Of a stretch of DNA of 64,000 nt, positions 28,031 to 36,927 are shown piece by piece. How positions within the stretch are numbered: the first letter of the stretch is position 1; each line of letters opens with the position of its first letter. This DNA comes from Polynucleobacter sp. TSB-Sco08W16 (lineage in GTDB: Bacteria; Pseudomonadota; Gammaproteobacteria; Burkholderiales; Burkholderiaceae). Location of the stretch: contig NZ_CP061291.1 of the NCBI RefSeq assembly GCF_018687455.1, positions 1,302,001 through 1,366,000 of the forward strand, in the 5' to 3' direction. Position numbers and translations under genes: made by a program. Under the pieces are notes generated by a model. The model had not been told where the DNA came from. It worked only from the letters and a program-made list of their open reading frames with translations, and made no database searches.

Positions 28031-30427
28031 TTACTTTTTACCCAGCATCTCCCAGGTCTCTACCACGCTGTCTGGATTGAGTGAGATAGAGGTAATGCCC
28101 TTCTCCACCAACCAACGGGCAAAATCAGGATGATCTGAGGGGCCTTGACCACAAATGCCGACGTATTTATTTTGCTTACGGCAAGCCTCGATTGAACGGG
28201 CAATCATGAACTCCACCGCTGGGTCACGTTCATCGAAATCAATCGCTAACAACTCCATACCAGAATCGCGATCTAGCCCCAAAGTGAGCTGGGTCATATC
28301 GTTTGAACCGATTGAGAAACCGTCAAAGTATTCTAGGAATTGATCGGCAAGAATTGCATTTGATGGAATCTCGCACATCATGATGAGACGCAAACCATTG
28401 ACGCCCCGCTTGAGACCTAATTTCTCCATCATATTAATGACGCGTTCAGCTTGTTTAATGGTGCGAACAAATGGAACCATGATCTCCACATTGTCCAAGC
28501 CCATATCTTCACGTACACGCTTCATTGCTGCGCACTCAAGAGCAAAGGCCTCGCCAAAGTCTTCAGATACATAGCGTGATGCGCCACGGAAACCAAGCAT
28601 TGGATTTTCTTCATCGGGCTCGTAACGTGAACCACCAATTAACTTCTTATACTCATTGGACTTAAAGTCAGAGAGGCGAACGATGACTGGTTTTGGATAG
28701 AAAGCTGCTGCGATAGTTGCAACACCTTCAACCAGCTTATCTTCATAGAATTGACGTGGGCTTGCATAGCCACGAGCAACACTCTCTACGGCGCGCTTAA
28801 GATCGGGGTCAATATTTGGGTATTCCAAGACTGCGCGTGGGTGCACACCAATATAGTTATTGATGATGAACTCAAGGCGAGCTAAACCAACCCCTGCATT
28901 TGGAATTTGGCAGAAATCAAATGCCAGCTGAGGATTACCAATATTCATGGTGATCTTCACTGGGATCTCTGGCAATACACCACGAGAAACTTCAGTTACC
29001 TCAGTTTCGATCAGGCCATCATAGATATGACCTTCATCACCCTCTGCACAGGACACAGTAACTACCATGCCATCTTGCAGATGCTCAGTGGCATCTCCGC
29101 AACCCACTACCGCAGGAACACCCAATTCACGAGCAATAATGGCTGCATGGCAAGTCCGCCCACCACGATTGGTCACAATCGCAGAAGCACGCTTCATCAC
29201 CGGCTCCCAGTTTGGATCAGTCATATCAGCAACTAATACATCCCCAGGTTGAACACGGTCCATTTCGCTCGGATCACGAATAATGCGGACAGGACCAGCA
29301 CCAATTTTTTGACCAATTGCACGACCCTTAGCCAACACCTTAGAGCTACCCTTGAGTTTGTAACGCATCTCAACTTGACCGGCCGCCTGACTCTTCACAG
29401 TCTCAGGGCGGGCTTGCAGAATGTAGATGCGGCCATCTTGACCATCTTTACCCCACTCAATGTCCATTGGACGACCGTAGTGCTTTTCAATAATGACAGC
29501 GTACTTGGCCAATTCTGTAATATCAGCATCCTCTAAAGAAAAACGATTACGTTTTTCTGGCGTGACATCGACTGTTTGTACTTTCTCAGCAGAGCCCTTT
29601 GGTGCAAATTGCATCTGAATGAGTTTAGAGCCCAGTGCACGACGAATAATGGCTTTTTTACCTTGAGCTAAAGTAGTCTTAAACACATAAAACTCGTCTG
29701 GATTCACTGCACCCTGGACTACTGTTTCGCCAAGGCCATAGCTAGAGGTAATAAATACGACATCTTCAAAACCTGACTCGGTATCCAAAGTAAACATTAC
29801 ACCAGCAGCACCAAGGTCTGAGCGCACCATACGCTGAATACCGGCAGATAAGGCTACTTCAGCATGAGCAAAGCCCTTGTGAACACGGTAGGAGATGGCG
29901 CGGTCGTTATATAAGGAGGCAAATACTTCGCGAATCTTCTTGAGGACATCATCGATACCCTCCACGTTCAAGAAAGTTTCTTGCTGGCCAGCAAAAGAAG
30001 CGTCTGGCAAGTCTTCCGCAGTAGCAGAAGAACGTACAGCAAAAGATCCGTTACCAGAATCATCAAGTGTTGCAAATGCCTTACGAATCTCTTCGTCAAG
30101 CTTAGGTTGAAAAGGAGCAGTTTCAATCCATTGACGAATCTCTGCGCCTGCCTGAGCTAAAGCACGTACATCGTCAATATTGAGACCTTCTAAACGCTGC
30201 TGAATGCGCTCGGTCAGATTGTTATGTTTTAGAAAGTCACGGAAGGCGAGTGCAGTTGTTGCAAAACCAGTTGGTACACGAACACCGGTTGAGGCTAACT
30301 GAGAAATCATCTCACCCAAGGAAGCATTCTTACCACCGACTGACTCAACGTCAGTCATTCGGAGTTGCTCAAAAGGCAAAACATAGGCATCTGCCACACT
30401 ACTATTTTGTTGCTGTTGGTTGGACAT
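28031..30427 (-). CDS. ppsA: Phosphoenolpyruvate synthase
   Basis: This 798-residue enzyme makes PEP from pyruvate and ATP for gluconeogenesis. The N-terminal ATP-grasp part has [12 protein letters not shown] and [22 protein letters not shown]. The phospho-carrier His is in [16 protein letters not shown], and the C-terminal PEP/pyruvate barrel has the Cys in [14 protein letters not shown] and [11 protein letters not shown]. Length and order are normal. Its regulator is encoded divergently. The transcript ends at a strong hairpin 22 bases after the stop. Confidence 0.97.
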   Translation of the reverse strand: MSNQQQQNSSVADAYVLPFEQLRMTDVESVGGKNASLGEMISQLASTGVRVPTGFATTALAFRDFLKHNNLTERIQQRLEGLNIDDVRALAQAGAEIRQWIETAPFQPKLDEEIRKAFATLDDSGNGSFAVRSSATAEDLPDASFAGQQETFLNVEGIDDVLKKIREVFASLYNDRAISYRVHKGFAHAEVALSAGIQRMVRSDLGAAGVMFTLDTESGFEDVVFITSSYGLGETVVQGAVNPDEFYVFKTTLAQGKKAIIRRALGSKLIQMQFAPKGSAEKVQTVDVTPEKRNRFSLEDADITELAKYAVIIEKHYGRPMDIEWGKDGQDGRIYILQARPETVKSQAAGQVEMRYKLKGSSKVLAKGRAIGQKIGAGPVRIIRDPSEMDRVQPGDVLVADMTDPNWEPVMKRASAIVTNRGGRTCHAAIIARELGVPAVVGCGDATEHLQDGMVVTVSCAEGDEGHIYDGLIETEVTEVSRGVLPEIPVKITMNIGNPQLAFDFCQIPNAGVGLARLEFIINNYIGVHPRAVLEYPNIDPDLKRAVESVARGYASPRQFYEDKLVEGVATIAAAFYPKPVIVRLSDFKSNEYKKLIGGSRYEPDEENPMLGFRGASRYVSEDFGEAFALECAAMKRVREDMGLDNVEIMVPFVRTIKQAERVINMMEKLGLKRGVNGLRLIMMCEIPSNAILADQFLEYFDGFSIGSNDMTQLTLGLDRDSGMELLAIDFDERDPAVEFMIARSIEACRKQNKYVGICGQGPSDHPDFARWLVEKGITSISLNPDSVVETWEMLGKK

Positions 30428-30463
30428 AAAATACTCTCAAAAGATAAGGAAACTGGTCTAGCG

Positions 30464-30527
30464 GCCACCTAAAATGGGGCATACTTTAATATCATTCTAT
30501 TGTAGTGCTGACCCCCACTTTTAGGCC
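30464..30527. repeat. Imperfect inverted repeat between ppsA and ppsR
   Basis: The arms CCTAAAATGGGG (30468-30479) and CCCCACTTTTAGG (30513-30525, one extra base) face each other across 33 bases, with flanking GGCC on both sides. They sit symmetrically between the divergent starts. It could be a shared operator or a leader hairpin; the sequence does not decide. Confidence 0.45.
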
Positions 30528-30533
30528 AAATTG

Positions 30534-31361
30534 ATGTCTAACGAATCCCGCATTGTTTTCATCGTCTCTGACGGCACCGGCATCACTGCCGAGAACTTTA
30601 GCCAGTCAATTTTGGCCCAATTTGAGGCCACTTTTAAGCACATCCGCGTTCCTTTTGTAGATAGCGTAGACAAGGCTCATGATGCGGTCAGCAGCATCAA
30701 TCAGGCGGCCAGCAAATATGGTGTTCAGCCCATTGTTTTCACTACTTTGGTGAATTCAGAGCTTAATGCCATTGTGGCCAAAGCCAATGGCTTAATTTTG
30801 GATATGTTTCAGACTTTCGTGGCCCCCTTAGAGGCTGCCCTGGGCATGAAATCCACCCATGCCATGAACCGCCTTCACCACAACGCAGATACCGAGGCCT
30901 ACAAAAACCGAATCGAGGCCATTAACTATTCGCTAGCTCACGATGATGGGCAGTCGAATCAAAACTTAGCTGAGGCAGATGTCATCTTGGTGGGCATATC
31001 TCGGGTTGGTAAAACGCCGACTAGCCTTTACTTGGCAATGCAATATGGCTTGAAGGCGGCTAACTATCCACTCATTCCCGAAGATTTTGAGCGAGGACAG
31101 CTTCCTAAAGACCTAGTGCCCTATCGCCAAAAAATCTTTGGTTTGATGATTGATGCTGAGCGCTTGTCTGAAATTCGTAATGAGCGCCGCCCAGGAAGTA
31201 ATTATGCAAAGCTTGAAAACTGTCGCTATGAAATTAATGAGGCAACGGCGATGATGAAAAAGCAATCTATCCCTTGGGTTCTCACTACCAGCAAATCCAT
31301 TGAAGAAATTGCGACAACCGTTTTGCAAGCAATTAAGTCAGATAAAACTATTTTGGGTTAG
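30534..31361 (+). CDS. ppsR: PEP synthase regulatory protein (bifunctional kinase/pyrophosphorylase, DUF299)
   Basis: This 275-residue protein controls PEP synthase by ADP-dependent phosphorylation of a Thr and Pi-dependent removal. RIVFIVSDGTGITAENFSQS opens the family. The P-loop-like GISRVGKTPTSLYLA is central, and NYPLIPED and IDAERLSEIRNERRPGSNYA follow. The ATG at 30534 is used; a TTG directly before it only extends the frame by one codon. It is divergent from ppsA, the enzyme it regulates, and convergent with the rRNA methyltransferase gene. Confidence 0.96.
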   Translation: MSNESRIVFIVSDGTGITAENFSQSILAQFEATFKHIRVPFVDSVDKAHDAVSSINQAASKYGVQPIVFTTLVNSELNAIVAKANGLILDMFQTFVAPLEAALGMKSTHAMNRLHHNADTEAYKNRIEAINYSLAHDDGQSNQNLAEADVILVGISRVGKTPTSLYLAMQYGLKAANYPLIPEDFERGQLPKDLVPYRQKIFGLMIDAERLSEIRNERRPGSNYAKLENCRYEINEATAMMKKQSIPWVLTTSKSIEEIATTVLQAIKSDKTILG

Positions 31362-31382
31362 CAAAGAGCGTCCTGCTCTGCA

Positions 31383-32207
31383 TCAATTGCGTCTGACGCG
31401 CACTGTTTCAAATAAACAAACTGCTGCTGCTGTAGAAACATTGAGAGATTCAACCCTTGGATCAATCGGGATCGAAACTCCTTTTGCTTGAGCCAAGAGA
31501 TCTTCCGATACACCCTGTCCTTCACTACCCATCACCCAAGCCACTGGGTGAAGCAGTTCTTTCTTTAAAGAAAATAGATCTGACTCTGCATCAGCAGTAG
31601 TAGCCAGAAGGGGCGCGGTAATGGCACTAAGTACTTGCTGATTTGACCAGCCCTCATATAGATTGAGTAAGCGGTGAGCACCCATACCAGCCCGCAATAC
31701 TTTGCTTGACCATAGATGGGCGCACCCAGACAAAGCCAATACCTGAGTAAAGCCTGCTGCGGCTGCTGTGCGCAATATCGAACCGACATTACCCGCATCC
31801 TGAATACGGTCTAGGATCACCACGTCACCAGCCAATGTAGAAATTGATTGTGGTGGAGTAAGGCAAGATTGAGGAAGATCTAGTAAACCAGCAATATGGG
31901 GTGCATTCACTAGATCACTCAGCAAGTCCCAGAGTGAACTATCTAATTGAAATACCCTTGCCTCTGGACAGATCTCGATATGTGAATACACCGCCTCAGC
32001 GATTTCTGCATTCTTCAAACCGATCTCTGAAGTGAGCAAGGTCTTTAAACCTGGGTCGCCTACCCAAGTTTGAATTAGATGAATGCCCTCAAGCAATGCA
32101 TGCCCACCAGCCAGCCTTGCTTTCTGCCCCTTTGAGCCAGTGGCCTGCAATAGGCGAATCTCTTTAAATAGAGGATTCTCTTTGGAGGTGATGAGATCAA
32201 AGTTCAT
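31383..32207 (-). CDS. TrmH/SpoU-family RNA 2'-O-methyltransferase
   Basis: This 274-residue knotted (SPOUT) methyltransferase carries an N-terminal substrate-binding part (ITSKENPLFKEIRLLQATGS) and the three SpoU motifs: LDRIQDAGNVGSILRTAAAA, WVMGSEGQGVS and IPIDPRVESLNVSTAAAV. It resembles the TsnR/RlmB group acting on 23S rRNA, but the position methylated is not clear. It is 3 bases downstream of rnhB and appears to be the last gene of the long lipid A operon. Confidence 0.92.
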   Translation of the reverse strand: MNFDLITSKENPLFKEIRLLQATGSKGQKARLAGGHALLEGIHLIQTWVGDPGLKTLLTSEIGLKNAEIAEAVYSHIEICPEARVFQLDSSLWDLLSDLVNAPHIAGLLDLPQSCLTPPQSISTLAGDVVILDRIQDAGNVGSILRTAAAAGFTQVLALSGCAHLWSSKVLRAGMGAHRLLNLYEGWSNQQVLSAITAPLLATTADAESDLFSLKKELLHPVAWVMGSEGQGVSEDLLAQAKGVSIPIDPRVESLNVSTAAAVCLFETVRVRRN

Positions 32208-32210
32208 GGC

Positions 32211-32804
32211 TTAGTAGTTTTGGTTTTCTAGCACTTTTCGTACCGGTGAAAAACTTCTTCTATGTTGATCGCATGCCCCATATTGTTTAAGGGCTGCAAA
32301 ATGGGCTTCTGTTGGGTAACCCATATGTTGGGCAAAGCCATACTCAGGATAACGCTCATGCAAAAGCTGCATCTGGCGATCACGTGTGACTTTAGCAATG
32401 ATTGATGCCGCTGAAATTGCAGGCTCTTTAGAGTCGCCCTTCACTATTGCTTCTGCGGCGATTGGTAGCTCTGGGCAGCGATTGCCGTCAATTAATGCTT
32501 TATCTGGCCAATTGCCTAAGCGAGTAGTGAGATCTTCAATTGCCCTGCGCATTGCCAGCATCGTGGCTTGCAAGATATTGACCTGATCAATCTCTGTTGG
32601 GCTGGCTTCACCCACTCCCCAGGCTTTTGCCTTTTCCATAATTTGTTCATACAAAAACTCGCGCTTTGCAGGTGTGAGCTTCTTAGAATCCTTGAGACCT
32701 TCTATGGGATTATTGGGATCGAGCACTACGGCACCAGCGACCACGGCACCAACCAACGGGCCGCGCCCTGCTTCATCTACACCACAGATCCAAATGAGGC
32801 TCAT
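32211..32804 (-). CDS. rnhB: Ribonuclease HII
   Basis: This 197-residue endonuclease cuts RNA in RNA-DNA hybrids and removes single ribonucleotides. The catalytic acidic residues are in [13 protein letters not shown] (D, E), the [12 protein letters not shown] stretch and [12 protein letters not shown]. It overlaps lpxB by 4 bases, as in the conserved lpxA-lpxB-rnhB order. Its length is near E. coli RnhB (198). Confidence 0.96.
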   Translation of the reverse strand: MSLIWICGVDEAGRGPLVGAVVAGAVVLDPNNPIEGLKDSKKLTPAKREFLYEQIMEKAKAWGVGEASPTEIDQVNILQATMLAMRRAIEDLTTRLGNWPDKALIDGNRCPELPIAAEAIVKGDSKEPAISAASIIAKVTRDRQMQLLHERYPEYGFAQHMGYPTEAHFAALKQYGACDQHRRSFSPVRKVLENQNY

Positions 32805-34006
32805 ACGCTAACTTTATTCTTGCGTTGATTGGCAATCGTTTGAGCAACTGCCTGGGCAACCAATAAGCCAGTAGGACGACGCAATGTTTCATGCATTTGT
32901 GCGAATCGCTCTTTGAGTGTGACAACTTTAATTGGATGCTCAAGCCATTCTTGCAGGGCATTGGCTAGCTTCTCAGGAGTCGCATCATTTTGTAGAAGTT
33001 CAGGAACAACAAACTCACCGCAGAGAATATTTGGCAAACCTACATAGGGCAAGTAACCCTGGCGCTTCATGATCTGCGCAGTCAACCAAGGCACCTTATA
33101 AGAAATCACCATAGGCTTTTTCCATAAAGCCGCCTGTAGAGTGGCCGTGCCGCTAGCGATCAACACTACATCGGATGCCTCCAGCACTTCATCTGCCATG
33201 CCATCTAGTAAATGAATCTGAATATCTGGATTCCTATTCTTTGTATTGAGTGCAAGCTGTTCAAGCGGCTCACGTAATCGTGGTGTTGCTACCGGAATTA
33301 AAAAATGGAGTTTCTGCCCTTTTAATCTTTCTGATAGCAGTTGCATCGTTTCAAAAAAGACTGGGGCTATGAGCTCAATCTCAGAACCACGGCTTCCAGG
33401 CAGAACAGCTATTACCAGCCCATCTAGGGATGTCCCAGGGATGTTGAGGTGCTGACTTAATTTTTCTCTTGCTTGATGGGTATTGGGCTCAAGCGGGATT
33501 TCACTAGCTAAGGGGTGACCAACATAAGTTGAGGCGACGCCAGCCTTGTCATAGATCTCGGTTTCAAAAGGGAAAATGCAAAGCATGCGCTCTACTGCTT
33601 GAGAGATTTTCTTAATGCGTCCTGCTCTCCACGCCCATATAGAAGGCGATACTAAATGCAAAGTTGAAATGCCTGCCTTACGTAGCTCAAGCTCAACCCC
33701 CAAATTAAAGTCAGGCGCATCAATTCCAAGATAGACATCAGGCCGACCTTCGTGGAGAAGATTTTGAATCAGCTCTTTGCGAAGTTTCAAAATAGCAGGC
33801 AGCTGTTTAATAGCTTCCACGTAACCACGGACACTCAATGTTTCCATAGACCAATCAGAGCGCATGCCTTGGGCTTGCATACGCGAACCACCAATGCCAT
33901 AGACTTCTAAACTAGACATCTCTGGAATTTGATTTAGCGCACTCAGGACTGGCGCAGCAAGTAAGTCGCCAGAAGGTTCGCCAGCCACACAAGCTAACTT
34001 TGGCAA
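32801..34006 (-). CDS. lpxB: Lipid-A-disaccharide synthase
   Basis: This 401-residue GT19 enzyme joins UDP-diacylglucosamine and lipid X on the inner face of the inner membrane. [20 protein letters not shown] is the N-terminal motif. [28 protein letters not shown] then [11 protein letters not shown], and LPGSRGSEI follow in the usual order. I chose the TTG at 34006: AGGA lies 5 bases upstream and homology begins exactly there. Upstream ATGs in frame lie inside lpxA, and no ATG falls between the lpxA stop and the conserved part. It overlaps rnhB by 4 bases. Confidence 0.94.
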   Translation of the reverse strand: MPKLACVAGEPSGDLLAAPVLSALNQIPEMSSLEVYGIGGSRMQAQGMRSDWSMETLSVRGYVEAIKQLPAILKLRKELIQNLLHEGRPDVYLGIDAPDFNLGVELELRKAGISTLHLVSPSIWAWRAGRIKKISQAVERMLCIFPFETEIYDKAGVASTYVGHPLASEIPLEPNTHQAREKLSQHLNIPGTSLDGLVIAVLPGSRGSEIELIAPVFFETMQLLSERLKGQKLHFLIPVATPRLREPLEQLALNTKNRNPDIQIHLLDGMADEVLEASDVVLIASGTATLQAALWKKPMVISYKVPWLTAQIMKRQGYLPYVGLPNILCGEFVVPELLQNDATPEKLANALQEWLEHPIKVVTLKERFAQMHETLRRPTGLLVAQAVAQTIANQRKNKVSV

Positions 34007-34019
34007 AGTAATCCTATCG

Positions 34020-34817
34020 TTAGCGAATAATGCCGCGTGTAGAGGCGGCAATAAAGTCATGGAACTGAGCAAGCCTTTCAGCAGTAGCCGAGTCTGCCGC
34101 ATTTGCCCCAACCATCTTCTGAATCTCTACTTTAGCTTCTTCAAAGCTAAGGCCATCCTTGTAGAGAACTTTGTATGCCTGTCGCAGAGCCGAAATCGTA
34201 TCACTTGAAAATCCGCGGCGCTTTAACCCCTCGACGTTAATACCGTGAGGAGAGGCCTTATCACCAGCAGCTATCACAAATGGTGGAATATCTTGAACCA
34301 AAGCAGAGGCGCCGCCAAGCATGGCGTGCTGACCAATGCGGACAAATTGATGGACTCCTGACATACCGCCCATAATCGCCCAGTCATCCACTTGTACGTG
34401 ACCCGCGATTTGTGCATTGCTAGAAAAAATGGTGTGGTTACCGACCTGGCAATCATGCGCTATGTGAACATAAGCCATGATCCAGTTGTCATTACCAATA
34501 CGCGTAATACCTTCGTCTTGAGATGTGCCCGTATGAATCGTTGTGAACTCACGAATAGTATTGCGATCACCAATAATTAATTGGGTAGGTTCACCACGAT
34601 ATTTCATATCCTGTGGAGCCCCGCCAATTGCAGCAAAGTGTGCAAAATTATTATCTTTGCCGATAGTTGTATGACCTTCAATCACGGTATGGGAACCCAC
34701 CTTAGTTCCTGCCCCAATTTTGACATGGGGCCCAATGACAGAATAAGGACCTACCTCAACGTCACTAGCGAGCTCAGCTTGACTGTCTACAACAGCGGAT
34801 GCATGAATCCGAGTCAT
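34020..34817 (-). CDS. lpxA: Acyl-ACP--UDP-N-acetylglucosamine O-acyltransferase
   Basis: This 265-residue left-handed beta-helix enzyme is the first step of lipid A synthesis. [20 protein letters not shown] opens a series of hexapeptide repeats. The catalytic His lies in [13 protein letters not shown], and the [19 protein letters not shown] and GLKRRGFS blocks follow. The ATG at 34817 overlaps the TAA of fabZ (TAATG), so translation is coupled. A longer frame from 34844 is ignored. Confidence 0.97.
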   Translation of the reverse strand: MTRIHASAVVDSQAELASDVEVGPYSVIGPHVKIGAGTKVGSHTVIEGHTTIGKDNNFAHFAAIGGAPQDMKYRGEPTQLIIGDRNTIREFTTIHTGTSQDEGITRIGNDNWIMAYVHIAHDCQVGNHTIFSSNAQIAGHVQVDDWAIMGGMSGVHQFVRIGQHAMLGGASALVQDIPPFVIAAGDKASPHGINVEGLKRRGFSSDTISALRQAYKVLYKDGLSFEEAKVEIQKMVGANAADSATAERLAQFHDFIAASTRGIIR

Positions 34818-35272
34818 TAAGCGCCTTTCGAACGTACCGCACAAGTAATATTTGCCTCAGCAGCAAGCTCACCATCAACAGTTGCATGGACTGCAAACTT
34901 ATAGATTCCTGCACGTTCACGCTCCAGCTTAGCAGTCATGATAAGTTGATCGCCCGGCAATACAGGCTTTTTAAAGCGCGCACCATCAATGCCTGCAAAA
35001 TAATAGACAGCATCTTCAGCACGCTCTTCAGAGAAGGTCAGTAATGCTGCGGTCTGAGCTAGCGCTTCAATAATCAAAACACCTGGCATTACCGGAAAAT
35101 CTGGGAAGTGCCCCTGAAAGAACGGTTCGTTCATGGTGACATTCTTGAGAGCAGTTATTGTTTCACGAGGAGTGATTTCCAAGACACGATCTACCAGCAA
35201 AAATGGGTAGCGATGTGGTAATAACTGCAATATCTTATTGATATCAATCGCGATAGGTTTGCTCATATTCAT
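34817..35272 (-). CDS. fabZ: 3-hydroxyacyl-ACP dehydratase
   Basis: This 151-residue hot-dog-fold enzyme dehydrates 3-hydroxyacyl-ACP in fatty acid synthesis. It competes with LpxA and LpxD for the same substrate, which may explain the gene order. [15 protein letters not shown] carries the catalytic His, and [20 protein letters not shown] carries the Glu-containing helix. The length is standard. It is 42 bases after lpxD and overlaps lpxA by one base. Confidence 0.97.
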   Translation of the reverse strand: MNMSKPIAIDINKILQLLPHRYPFLLVDRVLEITPRETITALKNVTMNEPFFQGHFPDFPVMPGVLIIEALAQTAALLTFSEERAEDAVYYFAGIDGARFKKPVLPGDQLIMTAKLERERAGIYKFAVHATVDGELAAEANITCAVRSKGA

Positions 35273-35314
35273 CGTCTTAAAAGTAAATAATAAATTGTGT
35301 TGTTGGGAGATCTA

Positions 35315-36379
35315 TCACTCGGTGTTTTTGTTTTTATCCAATAAACGCAAGCGTTGACGTATTTTATCTAGACCACGAAGGATTGCCGCATTCTTTTCCC
35401 AGGCAGAATGAAGCATAGACGGATAGACTCCCGTGAAATGCTGCCCCGGCTCCGTAATGGAACGAATAATCGAGGTATTTCCCGAGACTGTAGTTCTATC
35501 AGCAATGCTTAAATGGCCGGCAAAGTTAGCTGCGCCGCCAATAATGCAGAAATTACCGATTTTTGTGCTACCTGAAATTGCCGCACAACCAGCAATCACA
35601 CAGCACTTGCCCACAATAACGTTATGCGCAATTTGTACTTGATTATCAATTTTGCTACCGGCGCCAATGACCGTATCATTCATTGCGCCCCGATCAATTG
35701 TGGTTGATGCGCCAATCTCGACGTCATCCCCAATCACCACATTACCTGTTTGCGGAATCTTGATCCACTCTCCACCTGCAGCAGAAAAGTCTGGTGCGAA
35801 TCCAAAACCATCAGCTCCAATGACTGCGCCACTATGAATAATGCAACGCTCACCAACCTGAGTGCCATGATAAATAGATACCGATGGATAGATAAGTGCA
35901 TCACTAGCAATACTGCAGTTTTCGGAAATCGTCGTATTACCTAAAATACAAACACGTTCACCTAGTTTTACACCGGCAGCGATTTGTACAAAGGGGCCAA
36001 TGTGACATGAAGCCGGGATAACTACTGACAGATCTATTGCGGCACTAGGATGAACACCGGGCGCATATTTTGGCGCCACTTGTTTAGCGAAGTGCTGCGC
36101 CATCCTAGCAAAAGTAGCGTAAGGATTTTTTGAGACAAAGTAAACCCGCTTTGCAAAATTAACACTTGGGTTTGCTTGCAAATAATCTAAATCTGCCTTG
36201 TTTACAATCAAGGCGCCGGCGCCACTATCACCAGCCTGCTGTCGATAAAGCGGATTTGAAAGAAAGGAGATCTGATTGGCTTGGGCTTGCTCTAATGGCG
36301 CAAGGCCAACAAAGACACCAGAGGCCTCCCCCACCAAGCTTGCTTGAAACTGTTCGGCCAGCTCAATGGCGGTAGGCAT
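35315..36379 (-). CDS. lpxD: UDP-3-O-(3-hydroxyacyl)glucosamine N-acyltransferase
   Basis: This 354-residue third-step enzyme of lipid A synthesis has an N-terminal uridine-binding domain (about 1-100, FLSNPLYRQQ) and then left-handed beta-helix repeats. The catalytic His is in DNQVQIAHNVIVG, and GADGFGFAPD and STTIDRGAM are signature blocks. A C-terminal helix (SAWEKNAAILRGLDKIRQRL) may bind ACP. It starts 2 bases after the OmpH-like gene. Confidence 0.97.
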   Translation of the reverse strand: MPTAIELAEQFQASLVGEASGVFVGLAPLEQAQANQISFLSNPLYRQQAGDSGAGALIVNKADLDYLQANPSVNFAKRVYFVSKNPYATFARMAQHFAKQVAPKYAPGVHPSAAIDLSVVIPASCHIGPFVQIAAGVKLGERVCILGNTTISENCSIASDALIYPSVSIYHGTQVGERCIIHSGAVIGADGFGFAPDFSAAGGEWIKIPQTGNVVIGDDVEIGASTTIDRGAMNDTVIGAGSKIDNQVQIAHNVIVGKCCVIAGCAAISGSTKIGNFCIIGGAANFAGHLSIADRTTVSGNTSIIRSITEPGQHFTGVYPSMLHSAWEKNAAILRGLDKIRQRLRLLDKNKNTE

Positions 36380-36381
36380 AT

Positions 36382-36909
36382 TTACTTCTGACTATTTAAA
36401 GCCTTGATGACATCATCAGTAATATCAGCTTTTGGATTTACAAATGCCGCTTCCTGAACAATGACATCTAATTTTCTTTGCTCTGCAATTTGGCGCAAAA
36501 CCAAGTTTGCCTTTTCGGCGATCTTTGCACGCTCTTCGAAAGTGCGCTGATTAAGATCTTCGGTAAATTCGCGCTGCTTACGCTGGAGCTCGCGATCTTG
36601 ATCCGCCAACTCACGTTGACGACGTGAACGCTCAGCTTCGTTCATGACTGCAGCATCACGATCCAGCTTCTCAGCTGCAGATTTGATTTTTTGAGCACTA
36701 TCGCGCAAATCATTTTGGCGCTTAGTAAATTCATTTTGCAAGCGAGTTTGCATCGCTTTGGCTAGGTTTGAGTCGTTAAATACTTTCTCTGAGTTCACTA
36801 CTGCAACCCGCGTTCCTGCATCTTGAGCAAAAGCTTGTGGAGCTGCACAGGCAGCAATAACAGCTACCATACCAAATTGAATTAATTTTGAAGATTGCAA
36901 AAACTTCAT
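36382..36909 (-). CDS. skp: OmpH/Skp-family periplasmic chaperone
   Basis: This protein has 175 residues from the ATG at 36909, which AAGGAAAG precedes. The frame from 36927 would include that ribosome site. A signal peptide (FGMVAVIAACAAPQAFA) is cut near residue 27. The mature chain VAVVNSEKVFNDS is followed by a long charged coiled coil (about 55-135), the tentacles that hold unfolded outer-membrane proteins. It lies between bamA and lpxD as in E. coli. Confidence 0.94.
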   Translation of the reverse strand: MKFLQSSKLIQFGMVAVIAACAAPQAFAQDAGTRVAVVNSEKVFNDSNLAKAMQTRLQNEFTKRQNDLRDSAQKIKSAAEKLDRDAAVMNEAERSRRQRELADQDRELQRKQREFTEDLNQRTFEERAKIAEKANLVLRQIAEQRKLDVIVQEAAFVNPKADITDDVIKALNSQK

Positions 36910-36927
36910 AATACTTTCCTTAAACAA

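Noticed and set aside
31362..31382. AGAGC/GCTCT hairpin between ppsR and the rRNA methyltransferase gene
   Set aside because: The stem is only 5 bp and lacks a T tract.
34007..34111. Longer lpxB frame starting at 34111
   Set aside because: It would overlap lpxA by about 90 bases, and the added residues lack LpxB similarity.
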